From: CBDCWQ01 sp965223435
Lineage (GTDB): Bacteria; Myxococcota; Kuafuiibacteriia; Kuafuiibacteriales; Kuafuiibacteriaceae
Length of the DNA stretch: 64,000 nucleotides
Assembly: GCA_965223435.1 (NCBI GenBank)
Contig: CBDCWQ010000023.1
Coordinates: 1,178,001-1,242,000, forward strand
Direction of reading: 5' to 3'
Of the stretch, positions 9,745 through 22,200 are shown one piece after another (position 1 is the first letter of the stretch; every line of letters begins with the position of its first letter). The position numbers were made by a program, and so were the translations under genes. Below the pieces are notes generated by a model that was not told the DNA's origin, ran no database searches, and saw nothing but the letters and a program-made list of their open reading frames with translations.

Positions 9745-10215
9745 TGACGTACATCCGGGGTCGCCTGAAACGGGTGGTTCGCGAAGACGACCGTAAGGGG
9801 TTTGTTCGATCGTTTCGCGTGCCGAGGTGCAGGCATGATTGAATCGATCGGAGCGTCGCCGCGAGTCAAAAGGGTTCCTGAGGTTGCTTCAGAACCTACG
9901 TTGCTGCTCAAAAAACTTCGTGCTTGGTGCACGCGCCAAGAAGCCAAAACCTCGGTCAATACGGGCATCGTCTGGAATCGGAAACGACGCAAGAAAAATT
10001 GATTTAAATTCATCTCCCCATGTTGAAACAACTGATGTATACCTTTGTGCGCTCAGGGGCTCGCCTCGGTTGGAATCGCACGCTGTGGTTTGGCGGATTC
10101 TACAAAAGCTGAGGCGGCAAGGAGTGAAATCCCTTACGTGAGAGGGAGCTCTAGGGTTAAGCAGCTTTGACCGCGGGGTCGATGTCAGCCTAGTTGCTCC
10201 CACAAGGAGAATCGC

Positions 10216-13200
10216 GTGAAACGTAGACATCTCAATATCTCGGCCGTGTTCTTTTTCGCACTGTGGAGTGCAGCTTGCGGCAGCAAGTCTGGCGGTCAGA
10301 TGCCCGCCGGATACGGCACCGCCCAAGCTGGTTTGACCGAAGGTTGGCACCTGTTTTCGACCTCGACGGCATCCGCGGCCGATTTTTTGAAAAATGTTCC
10401 GAGCGAGATGCTCACGTTGTTCTCGGTGGATCACCACTACGACGCCGAGGCCGAGCGCGTGGTTTCGAGCTACACGCCCGAAACAAGCCTGACGTCCGGT
10501 CGCACCTATTGGGCGCATGTGGCGAGCGGCGATTCGGCTGAAGGCGCGCTCGTTCCGCCCGCGTTGACCGGCCAAGCTTCGGGTGAAGGGTACTTTGTAC
10601 AGCCCACCCGCAACATGCGCGTTCACGAGTTGGGCGCCGAAAAAGTTTCACGCTGGGATGGTGCGACGCAACAGCTTCAGTTGCTGGCCGTGACCGACAG
10701 CGTGAAGGCGGGCGAGGCCTATTGGGTGGCGTCGCCGCTCGGATGTGATCCTGGCCCCTGGGCCTTTGAGGATGCCGTCCGTCTTCTGGTCGGTTGCAGG
10801 CTCGAGCACGCCGGGTTTCGCGTCATCCCCAAGTCTGTGTGGTCCTCCGTTGCCCCGCTTTCCAGTGAGCCCACTCCCCCGCCTGCGCGTGCCGGCGCGG
10901 GCACCCGACTGGTTCTGCACCATACGGCGACGGCGCAAGAAACATCCGTTCAAGCACTGGAGACGCTGAGAAACAGTGGTGCCGACCCGAGCGGTCTGCA
11001 GGCCCATTTTGTGCTCGCCCAAGATGAGGCTGGTCGGTGGCAAGTCTATGAGGGTGCCCGTGTGGATCTGAGTCAGCCCCCCGCCCAAATCGACATCGCG
11101 GTGATGGGGACCTACGAGGCGTTTGACCGCGCGGTATCCGAGACGGCGCATGGTTTCGGACCCGAGGCTTCCGAAAAAGCCCAGCAGCCGCCCCCGGGTG
11201 CGGCGGTTCGGTTGTTGTCCTTGGTGGCCCATCTCTCCCAGCAGGTTCCCACCCTTCGCGGGCTGTACCCCTACGGACAGGGCGAGAACGCCGTCTCGCC
11301 GGGTGCCTCAAAAAGCCCGGGCTCCGCGGCGCTTCACTTGGTCTCGGCGCTCGATGGTCGTTTTTTCGGGGCTGGCCGTCCCGCAGAAGATTTGGCTGAA
11401 GATCTGGCGCGGTCACTCGAGGATTACGACGGCCATTTGCACACCGACCTCGGTGAGGCCGAGGCCCAAACCGGCGAAGCCAAGGACAGCACGGCCCCTC
11501 TGGTGTACCTCATCGCGGGCAATGATGTCGCGGTCACCGCCCAGTCTCAGTATCGGCTGGAGGGCGTGGTCTACGACGACGACCTTCTCGAGTTTTCGCT
11601 CAATGGCGTGGTCCTCGGCGGGCACAATCAGAGCTTTTCGCAAGACCTCTTGTTGGTGCCAGGCCGAAACGCGTTTTCGGTGTCTGCGGTCGATGGCTCG
11701 GGGAACACCACGCAGGTCAAAAAGCAGGTCATCTATGACGCTGACGCCCCCCGCATCGAGGTGCTCGCACCCGAGCCTCAGGCCCTCGCCGAAAAGAATG
11801 CGGTGACGCTTGGTGGTACGGTTTCGGACGCAACCCTGAAGACCTTCACCATCAATGGAATGCCCATCACCTTACGGGGCGAGACGTTTGTGTTGCCGGT
11901 GGACGTGGCCAAGCTGCCTTTGGGGCTTCATCCGTTTGAGCTGTGGGCGGCCGATGAGGCCGGGCTGAGTACCCGTCGCGTGGTCGGCTTCTTGGTCGAC
12001 GAGCACGGCGTGAAATTTGTGCCTGGGCTGCCCGACGACGACAAGGCGCCTGAGGACATCGAGCGTGGCCACATCGGGGTCCACATCGACGTGCAAGCCA
12101 GCGTCGCCGACACCGACTTGGTGTTGGTGGTGGTGGATGCCGCCTCTTTGACCGAAGAAATCCCGCTCTCGCGTTTGCTCGACGGGGGTGCGGGTCCGCG
12201 GTTCAAGCGGGCGACCTTGTTCTTTGAGGACCTCAAGTCGGTCGATCCCGAGGCCATCGAAGCCATCGACTGGAAGGACGTGACCCCCCAAGAAAGCGAG
12301 GTCTCGCTGACCTACAACTTCTTTGGCGCCGACGAGGCCCCCTTCTCGCCGAGCGATGTGACCTATCCGGCGCTTGTCGTGGCCAATCCCGGCCAGTCGC
12401 TGACGTACACCAACGTGCCCATGGTCCGTCTTGAAGGCCGGGCTGTGGACGAGAACCTGAGCTACGTCCGGGTGGATGGGATCATCACCTCCACCGTGAG
12501 CGGCGATTTCACAACCTTTGTGAAACTGACCGAAGAACGCACCGATTTGGTCATCGCCGCCCGCGACCTCGCCGGTCTGGAGGTTCAGGTCCGGCGCACC
12601 CTCATTTTCGATCCCAAGCCACCGGTCCTGGTGGTCGAGGGCGGGGCCGAACGCACGGTCTACGACGCCGATCACGTGCTTCGTGGTCGGGTGACCGACA
12701 CGCAGCTTCGGTCGCTGAGCCTCACCCACGGAGGGACTCAAGAAGAAACGCCGATCGACGTGGACGACGATGGGGGTTTTGAAATTTCGCTGTCGCTCGA
12801 AGAAGGCGTCAACCGCTTCACCTTGGTCGCCACCGATCGAGCCAACAATGCAACCTCGCAAACCATCAGGCGCACCTTGGAGGAGACATTTGTTGCGGTG
12901 CAAGAGACGGACGCACCGCGGGGCTTGTACGCATGGGCGGATGGAGACACCGCGCAGCTCAGATGGCGTCAGCCCGGACAGTTTGCCGATGGCACGCGCC
13001 TGCCCCCCGGCCTAAAGCCCACCTACCGCGTTTACCGCGATGGAACCCCGCTCGTGGATGAACCCCAGATTTTTCACCAGGGCCAGGTACCGAGCTCGCC
13101 CAAAACCTATCAATACCACGTCACCGCCGTGCTTCAGGGCGACGAGGGTGTAGAATACGAATCAGCTCCGTCCGATCGGATCGATTTGGCCGTGGGTTTT

Positions 13201-16200
13201 GAGGCTCCGGTTGCGCCTCTCGGTGAGCTTGAGGGTGCGGCCTCCATCTCCGAGGGTGGTCTGGCCCTTTCGACGCCCCAGGTGGTGTTCAGCGAAGTCG
13301 GCCCCCGGGTTTACGCCCATCTCGCCTACGTGGTCCGCGGAGATGAAGAGGCCCCCGACGAAATTCGGTACGCCCGAAGCGACCGTTTCGCCACCGAGGA
13401 CAGCTTCGTCTTTGCGACCGAAGCGGTGGGCACCGCACCCGAAGGCACCATCATCAGCGACATCGCGCTTGCGGCCTTTCAGGGCCAGGTGGTGATCGGG
13501 TGGATAGAGCAAGATGAATCGGGTTCGGCCAGCCGGGTCGTGCTCCACAAGAGCGACCAGGCCGGTCTTGATGCCGCGGGCCAACACACCTTCCAAAGCT
13601 TCCAAGCGTACAACAAAAGCGAGGCCTGGAAACGCGACCTGGATATGGCCTTTGACCACCAGGGCCTCCATCACATGATCTGGAACGAGGCCAACAAGGT
13701 CTACTACTACAGCAACTTCCAAGCCGAAGAAGGCGCGCAAGGCGAGCGACTCAATGTATTTGATGAGCAAAAGCGCCAGGTGAACCACGAGCTGGTCAAG
13801 TACGCCCACACCGCCGAGATCGAATGCGAGGACGAGGGGCGTCAGTGCTGCACCGACCGGTACACCGATACCTACGCCCTCGCCATCGATCCTGAAGACT
13901 CGTTGGCGTGCAAAAACCGAGGCTCCTGCAAACCGCAGTTTGGGGTCTACCTCGAGCGCACCGAAGAAACCTACGTCGAGACCCCGTCGCTTCACGTCAG
14001 CCGCGACAGCGTCACCATCGTGGCCCGCCAAACCCGCATGTTCGACAACCTCCCTCGCGCCAACCCCAACTGGGAGGGCCTGAAGAGCCACTTTTTGGGC
14101 CCTGTGGTGCCGCCGCCCTTTTCCAAGATGTGTAACGGGCGTCAGACCTGGTACGCCGGCGACGCCAAAGAGTACCGCAAGGGGTTCCGGGCCGCCCAGC
14201 TTGTCGACCAATACGGGTGTGCGTTGGGTGTGCCGAGCAACGTCGATGCGTTGATCGCCCAAGAAAAGGACTACGAAGCGATCCAAAACTTCGGCAAAGC
14301 GCGTGGTCGCTATTACGCGTACAACGAGGCTCAGGGACACCCGGACAGCTGGTTCCAATATACCCACCAGGGACTTTGGCATGAAGACGACCAAGTCAAG
14401 GTGGCGCAGCGTCCCCTGCGAAAGGGTGCGTGGTCCAATCCCCGAACCGAAGCGCTTTTGGTTCCTCGGCTGTTGGAGGATCAGGGCGCTCGTGTCGAGT
14501 TTGAGGCCATGGAGGTCGAGGTCGAGGACGGTTTCCGGGAGGGGGTATGGCGGCGAGGCCCGCTTGAAAACCCGCCCCCCCGCGAGCCCGGTGGCGAGCA
14601 CTTTCACGAAGAAGGGACGCAGTTCGAAGAGACCCTGCTTCGGTGGCGCATTGCCACCATCGAGCGCTTCTCCGCCGAGCGTGACGGCGACTACCAGGCC
14701 TGCGAGGGCGGTTCCAGTGGGGACCAAGGTGAGGTCGGGCCGTCGTACGCCCACGTGCACGCCGGAACGGCCGGCGAGCTGTACGCGGTCTACGAGCGAG
14801 GCAGCAAAAAAGATCCCAACGACCCTGAGGGCAACGCCATCCAGTTCGTTTCCTCGCCCGACGGAGGTCTGACTTGGGGTGCGCCCCAGTCCATTGGCCA
14901 GGGCTACATGCCGTCCCTCGGGGTGGCCAAGCGAGGCGAAATCGGCGTGCTGTACTACGCCCCCGATTCGGCATTTGTCGCCGACAATGGCACGGCGCTC
15001 GGCCAGATCAAGCTCGCCCGGAGTGATGATGGGGACCGCTTCGAAACCAGCGTGGTCAATGAAGGCTTTGACGAGGCCCGCGGTGAAAAGCGCCTCTACC
15101 CCGCCAAGCCCATCCATTGGCGTGGTTACGGCAGTGGCGCCGACTACTACTTTGGTGTCCCCAGCCTGTCCACGTACGAAGACCTCTGGGTGGCCTCTTT
15201 CGTGAAGGGGCCCGTAGAGGCCGACGATGCGGACGAGATCATGACCAACCGCATCAGCGCGCCCGAGGCCCGCACCACCACCGTTTTTGCCCAAGGGCCC
15301 GCGGTGGCCACCCAAAACCAGGCGGTCGAAACCGAGATCACCTGCAGGGACCAGTATCACGCCCTCTCCGAAGGGTGCACCGTCGACGCCAGCTCGCTGG
15401 CCTTCGGCACCAGCGCATCCAGTTTCGTCGGCGAGTATGTGGCCACCCAAGGCGGAACGGTGGACGGCAAACAGACCTTGTGGATTCCCGGCTTCGCAGG
15501 CACCGGGTCTGCCCATACGCCGGGTGGGGCCGCTCTTGCGGGCTCCGAAGACCCGCGTCTTGACGCGCTGGTCGAAAAGCTTCTTCAGGACCCAGAGTTT
15601 CGTCGTATGGCCCGTAGGCGACCGGGTTTGCCGGATCCCGAGGTTCCTGGAAACAATGGTAGGAAGGGGCTGCGTACGAGCCGGGCGTTTCGTAAGGCCA
15701 TTGCGAACCCCGAGTTTCGTCGGGTACTCACGAGCCGGGGGCGCCGCTTGCCCGCAGACGAAGCGCTCTTTCAAGAGCACGCCAACGGCATCCTTGACGA
15801 CCTAGAATCGATCCAAGGCGGCTTGGATCTTTCCGTGGTTGACAGCCCTCGGCTACATCGTGCGCCCGCGGCCATAGGACAGCGTTTGGACCAGGGGCCC
15901 CAGTTGGGCATCGAGCTGTTCCGAGGTGATGCGGCCGGTAACTACCAAAGGGCCCTCTCGATTCGAGATGGCCTGTACCTCTCCGAGTTCGATCTCCAGG
16001 CGGAGTATGTGCCCGACGAAGAGGACCGAGATTCGGCGTTCATTGCCCGCTATGAGCGGGTGTGGGCCTATACGCAGGGCATTGCCCTCGCCCAGTTCGC
16101 GCGGCAGGGTGATGCGCGCGCACCGGGCCTAGCCCAAGCGATTTGCCGCGAAGACGTGGCGGTCTGGGACACCAACGCCCGCGGTGAATCGATCATTCTC

Positions 16201-19200
16201 GGGTGGCATTTTTCGTGGAACACGAATGAAGATGACTGGAAAGACGCACGCCTGGTCACGGGCGCGACGGCTTGGGTGATCCATGGCCTCGGTGCCTTCC
16301 TGTCATCCGAGATGTCTCGGGGCGAAGCCCATGCGCAAATCCGGAACGAGGTGCAAAAGTGCTACGCCGCGGCCCTGGTCGGTCTTGCCGACCACCGCGC
16401 TGGCGATCTTGCGTCCGACCCCCAAGACCAATGGTTGATGACCGCCGGAACCACCACCCGCGGCCTGAAGTATGCCGACAGCCCCGACAAGATTCCTCTG
16501 AACCTCAGCGACTTCGGCTTGACCGGCGGCCGAGGGGCACCACGGGAGCTGGCGTACTACCACATTCTGGATGCGATCGGTTACACGGACCTCGGTCCCC
16601 AAGAGGAGGCCACCATCGGCACCTTCGTCCGAGACCAATACGGCGAGCCCGATGAGGCCACCGCCGCCGATCTGGTATTGGGCCTGGAGCAGTTTGGCGT
16701 CTTCAACGCTCTCAAGGAGCGCGCGCGGGCGGAAAACGTGGTCACCGAGCACAATCTCGACACGTTGAGCGTGCTGAATCACGCCATCAGCCACTGGGAC
16801 GAAGTGACCGATGGGCTGACGGACGAGGAAAAACGTAAAGTCGGGCAGCTCGAAGGGGTATCAGGGAGCGAAGGGCTGGCGGGTCTCATCACCTGGCGAG
16901 ATGGCCTACGCGACGCCATTTTTACCCGACTTTGGGACGACACCGAGGATGAACTTCGAGAGGCGCAGATTGTGCTGGGTAAGTTAGAAGATGCCCAAGA
17001 CGCTTTGGACACGGTACGGGGTTCTTCATCCGAAATCTTGAAAGCAGGCGAGGCGAAACGCGGGGCGGTGCTTCTGGAGCATGCATTGGCCCACGATGAC
17101 GTCGGTCGGGTGGTCACCGGCGGGGGGTTCGTTGGGGGCGCATTCCACAAGAGTCCCTTCAGCGCCATCGACAACTGTAGCTGGTTATCCTTGTCGGTCG
17201 ATTACGAGACCCTGCCGCCGGCATTCCAAGACAAGTTGGCGTCGTGCCTCGACTACACCATCTGGCGGTTCACGAGCACCAACCTCACGTACGAAGGTGA
17301 CACGTACTACGGGGCCTTCTACTTCACGAACAACTTTGTCGACAAATACGTCGAACAAAGTGTGGAACAAGAGGATCTCTACCACATCGAGGCCACCACC
17401 GGTCTCATCCAGGGACTCCTCTACTTCCACGAGGCGCTGGTGGAGTCCCATCCGGAAGTGTCCGCACGCTATCTGCAAGAGGCCACCCTGCTGTGGGCCG
17501 ATATGCAACGTTTCTTGGCGGCGAACGGCACGCCCTACGCCACGCGGAGTATTCAAGACCTGATGACCCAGTTGTCCTCTGCCACCGCCGCCATTTGGTT
17601 TGTGGACGTCTACGACTACTTTGCCAAGACCCACGGCGACGTCGACCAACCGCTTAAAAACTACACCCACGGCACAGATTTGGCCTCTGAGTACCCCATC
17701 GACGCCCAGCGCGCGTTTGCGAGCTCTTTATGGCGCACGCTCGAAAGTCGCGCGGTGGCCACCAAGCGCGTCAGCCCCATCGTGTTCTACGGGACGAGCG
17801 CCTACGGCAGCTACGGTCATGTCGATGTGGACGGTCCGCTTCGGGACTACTTCGTGGCCAAACCTTCCTGGTTCACCGAATCGCACAGCAAGGGTACGGC
17901 GCCCAGTAAAACGATCACCGGCTACCAGGGGGGCTTCCATCTGGACATGCTGCGCCACAGCCCGGTGAATACCCACGAAATTCGGGTGGCGGCGTGGACC
18001 GAGGCCCAGTCAGACGGTGCGGGCGTGACCTATGTCTTCGAGGGCGGGGTGAAAGGCGATCTGGCGGACGATCCCGATTCGACCAGCCCCAGATACTACA
18101 ATCGAAAACTTTTGTTGACGGTGATGGTCGATGGCCAGGAGGTCTTTGTTGCCGAGCCCGAAATCGATGAAGACGGGCGCTTTCATGTCGAAATCCCCCA
18201 AGGTGAGGCCCTGGATATCGGCGGCCAAGGCGCCTTCGACAAGCGTTACCCGATCCTCCGGGTGACTGCGGAAGCGACCGCGGGGACCTTCCCCGAAGAT
18301 GTGGTGCTGGCGGTGACCCCGTGGAGGTCGTTCGCCCATGTGGTTCCCCGCTCGGAGTTGGCGTTCGAAAAACGGGCGCGCGAGTACATCGGCCAGATCG
18401 GCTGGTGGGCCTTCCACGAAGACACGGGCGGTGAGGTGTTCCAGTTGGTCCACGTCGCCGAAGGTGGCCTTGACGTGATCGGCGAGGCGACGTTGCCCGC
18501 GGACCCCCTCGACCATCGAGCGCCCGTTTACCTTGACGCGTCCGGCCGCCGCCAAGATTCCGAGAACGAAGGCTTGGCAACCAACTCCACCGGAAGGCCC
18601 CATATCGTTTGGTCCGAGACCCCGGCGGCCCTCAAGTTGTTGACCCCGGATGGTGCAGTGCCCGTGCCTCGGGTTCAAGGCACATCGAGCGAATCGAGCG
18701 AACAGGAACCCGCTTCGGAAGCGTTGGCGTTGGTCCCCGTGTTTGATGCCCAAGAGGGTGATAGCAAGTTGGTTGTCCATTCTTTTGGCCCACGCTTTGG
18801 TGGGCAAGTCCCATCCGTTTGGGGGAAAGCGACTTTGCCAGAAGGCCAGGAAGGCGCAGTGGTGGAAATCAATTGGAAAGGCGATGCGGGGAGCTTCCAA
18901 TCCGTCTGGAAACCCGCAACACCAAGTGGCAACCTTTTGAATACCGTCGCTGGGGCCCTTGGGGTTCCCAACGACAGCGTTCTCGCGACCCTAGAACGCA
19001 AGTTCGAAGGGCATACGCTGGCGTACGCGCCGGTGAACACCACCGACCTCACGCTCGATTTTCACGCTGTGGGTTCCTGGAAAACCCCGTTGACCGTGGG
19101 AAGCCAGCTCTTCGAGTTCCAGGCGACTGGGCACCTGGGAGAGCCGGTTTCGGTTGAAGATCACTATGTCCTTGTTTCTCTATTGGTGGATCATGGGAAG

Positions 19201-22200
19201 CGCCGCGAGGATGTGCTCATTGGGGAGGCACAGCTCAGAGAAAACGGAACCTTTCAGATCAAGGGCTCAGTCATGCTGGATATTCACTATCCGGACCTCA
19301 CAAAAGGCGTCCCGATGGCGCGGCTTTTTCGCAGGAGCACTGCTGACGGTGTCCCGGATCGCATGTTGGCGTCGACGAGTGTCCTGACCACAGCGCCCTC
19401 GAACGAGGGGGTGGCCTCGGTTGCCGCCATCTCGCCTGCCACTGCGACCAGCTGGTCCGCGAAGGGCTTCAGGGGCGAGTGGTACTTTCACCAAGACTTG
19501 CACTCGCACGATCGGGACAAGGCCGTTGAAAGCATCGTGCTTCGTGCCGACGTCGGTGGCGACAAGCTGGTCGAAGCGTCGAATTTCTGGGCCGACTCCT
19601 TGTTAGAGAATCTAGAAGAGCAGAAGGAACGGCAGAAGCTGATTGGAGATACGGCTCGAAAGATCGGTTTGGCTGCGGGCGCGCGGGTTCTCTCGGGTCG
19701 GGGCGGGTACTTTGGCGGACTCGTGGTCTCCGAGACGTTCGGGGCCCAAGATGAGGATTCGGCGGCTGCGCTTGAGGTCACCTATCTCGAAGACCAGGCG
19801 TTGGCGATTGTGGCCGCGGTCAACCAGGGTGATACCGTGGTCCGTCCTTGGATCGACGCGATGCTTTCGGGCATGGTGTCCTTTCCCAAGACGCCGGGCC
19901 ATCCCGTTCAGCTTCCGTTTGCGCTTCGCGCCGACACCGGGCGGGCGGTCGCCCCTTATTTCCAGACGGGGTCTCAGATGTTGGCGGCGTACAGCTTGCT
20001 TTGGTACGTCCAACATGCGCCCGCTTCCGGCTACCGGGATCATGTCCAAGAGAGGGCCGAGGCGTTGCTCGCCTCCCTCGAAGGCCTCCACTTTGATCCG
20101 GAGCGCGGACGCTTCACCGCTGGCTTAGGTGACCCCACGCCCCTCAGGCGCCTGGCCGAAGGCGTGGTGCCCGATGCGGCGGACGGGCTTGGCCCGCAGG
20201 ATGCCCTGGCTCTTCCCGCCTCCCCAGTGGCGGCGCTCGAAGATCACGTGTACGCCTATTTTGCCCTCCGCTTGGCCGAAGAAGTGACGGAGCAGGCGAC
20301 CTACGGTGCGCTGGCGGACAAGGTCGACTTCGCTCTCAGCACCGTCTTTTGGCAGGGGTCCGCGGGTGAGGGTTCCACGGAGCCCTACTCGGCGCCTGTG
20401 GCGTATGTGGATGTGGGCCAGGGTGCACTGGCCGGCGATGTCCGCGGGCGTGAATCGGCGTCTCTCTATTTGCTCTATGCCACCGAGCGCGGTCTTTTGG
20501 GCCGTGCCCAGCGTGCCCTCGATCTTGTGGCCCTCTTGCCCGAGTCGATTTTGGGTGAGTCGGCGCAGGGTCCCCAGGTATTTTCAGAGCGGAAGGCTTT
20601 CGAAATCTTGGCGAAGCGCGGTGCGCGGGTCTTTGACCCACGGCAAGAAGAGATCGCCTGGAACGACCACCTGACCGCGTCCGCCGGTGATGGCCTTTCG
20701 ACCGGTGAACTCGCGGGCCTTGTGGTGGCGGAGAATCCGCGAGGCTTCTTGGGCGTGCATGCGGCGAGCATGTTCGGAATCCGAGAGGGCACGATGGTGT
20801 CCGCGCTGAACATCGACGAGCGGCTGCGGGACCTCTATATCAGTACGGTCTTCGCGCTTTTGGTCTCGGAGGCCAAGCCCCACCTGCTTGATCCCCTTCT
20901 TCGTCGGTTGGTGGCCGCCGATTTGGTGGTGGCCGCCATGGACGAAGGGCTTCCGCTTCGCGGGTGGCTCGGGCGGCACCAAGAAACCTACCGGGCCCGC
21001 CTGATGGAGACCGTTGCGCGGCTCAAGGATTTCTGTGAGGCGCAAATTCCGGGCCGGGTGTTTCCCACCGAGGGGTCCGTGGCGGCGTCGCGTTTGGGCT
21101 TGGCGTGTGATGAGGTTGGGCCTCAGGTCGCGAGGCTCTTGAGGCGGCGCTTCGGAAGCGATGACGTCCGGCATGTATTCGCGCAGCTCGAGCGACCGAA
21201 CGACGCCTTTGAGCTTTTGGCCCTCGTTCATCTCATTCATGCGCCCGCCTACGGACAGGGCGACGGCGAGGGTACGTTTGGCGCGCTTCGGGCCGACTTC
21301 GTGACGAGCGCGCCCCTTCTTTCGTCCTCGATGATGTCCGTCCAAGATCCGCTCGCGTTTGCGGCAGACGTGACTTCGAAAGAGGTGGCTTCAGCCCTCA
21401 CTGCGGGTTGGCGGGAGAAGGTACGAAACGGTATCTTGGCGCTTGAGAACCAGGATACGCCGCATCACTACGAGCTCGATGGCATCGATTTTATCCAAAC
21501 GACGAACCCATCGTCGCCGGCGTACTTCAGCCGGGAAGCGATGGAGTACCGGATGCTTCAGACCGTGGGCGACGTCGCCTATAGACTCAACGGCTACCCG
21601 ATGTTGACGGTGCGGTATCCTGCGGAACTCCTTGCGTCTGAGGCCGGGCCTGGCCAGGCCGAGCGTGAAGAAAACGTTCGTCGGCTTCGGCGTCTCATCA
21701 ACCTCGAGGCCGACGGTCGACTTCCGCTTGCGGCTGAAAAAGCCGGCCTGAGCACCGACGCGGTGCATCGCATCATGCGAACCGGGCTTTTGACGTACTA
21801 CGATTTTGTTCGGTTGATGGGGGGTTTCGGGTTTTCTGAGGAAGAGGCTCAAAGCCGCTCCAGCCAGTTTGTCTTCCTCGCCGCCGACAGCGCCCATTGG
21901 CCGGTGGCCGCTCAAGACCAAAAGAGAAGTGCTTTTGGCATGCTCGCCGATCGCATCACCGGCGCCGACGTTGCGCTGGCTTTGGACCATGTTGCGGCCC
22001 CCATCGATGGCACCCAGCTGGTCGGTTCGGCACAGGCCCCGCGCGTGTACTTCATCGATGACGAGCTGCCGGGCACCCATAATGATTGCTACAAGGTCTT
22101 CCGCTTCAACGAGGGTCAGGGGGACGGGCAGGTTACGGAGGAAGCGTTTTTGGCGGCAGCTGACAAATCGGAGTGGTTGGTTGACGTCATCATGTGTGAC

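Larger units (their letters stand above)
9211..10215. other. 1-kb intergenic region between the giant genes
   Basis: It contains the hairpin, the two hexamer arms and about 470 further bases without a convincing gene. A relatively AT-rich patch at about 9990-10045 is the likeliest place for the promoter of the downstream giant gene, but I see no clear -35/-10 pair. The short frames here are not supported by a ribosome site or composition. Confidence 0.6.

Noticed and set aside
9300..9800. Open frames coding Arg-Ser, Leu-Asp, Thr-Trp, Pro-Gly or Gln-Val dipeptide repeats
   Set aside because: The hexamer CCAGGT has no stop in any of six frames, so such frames arise automatically and occur on both strands at once.
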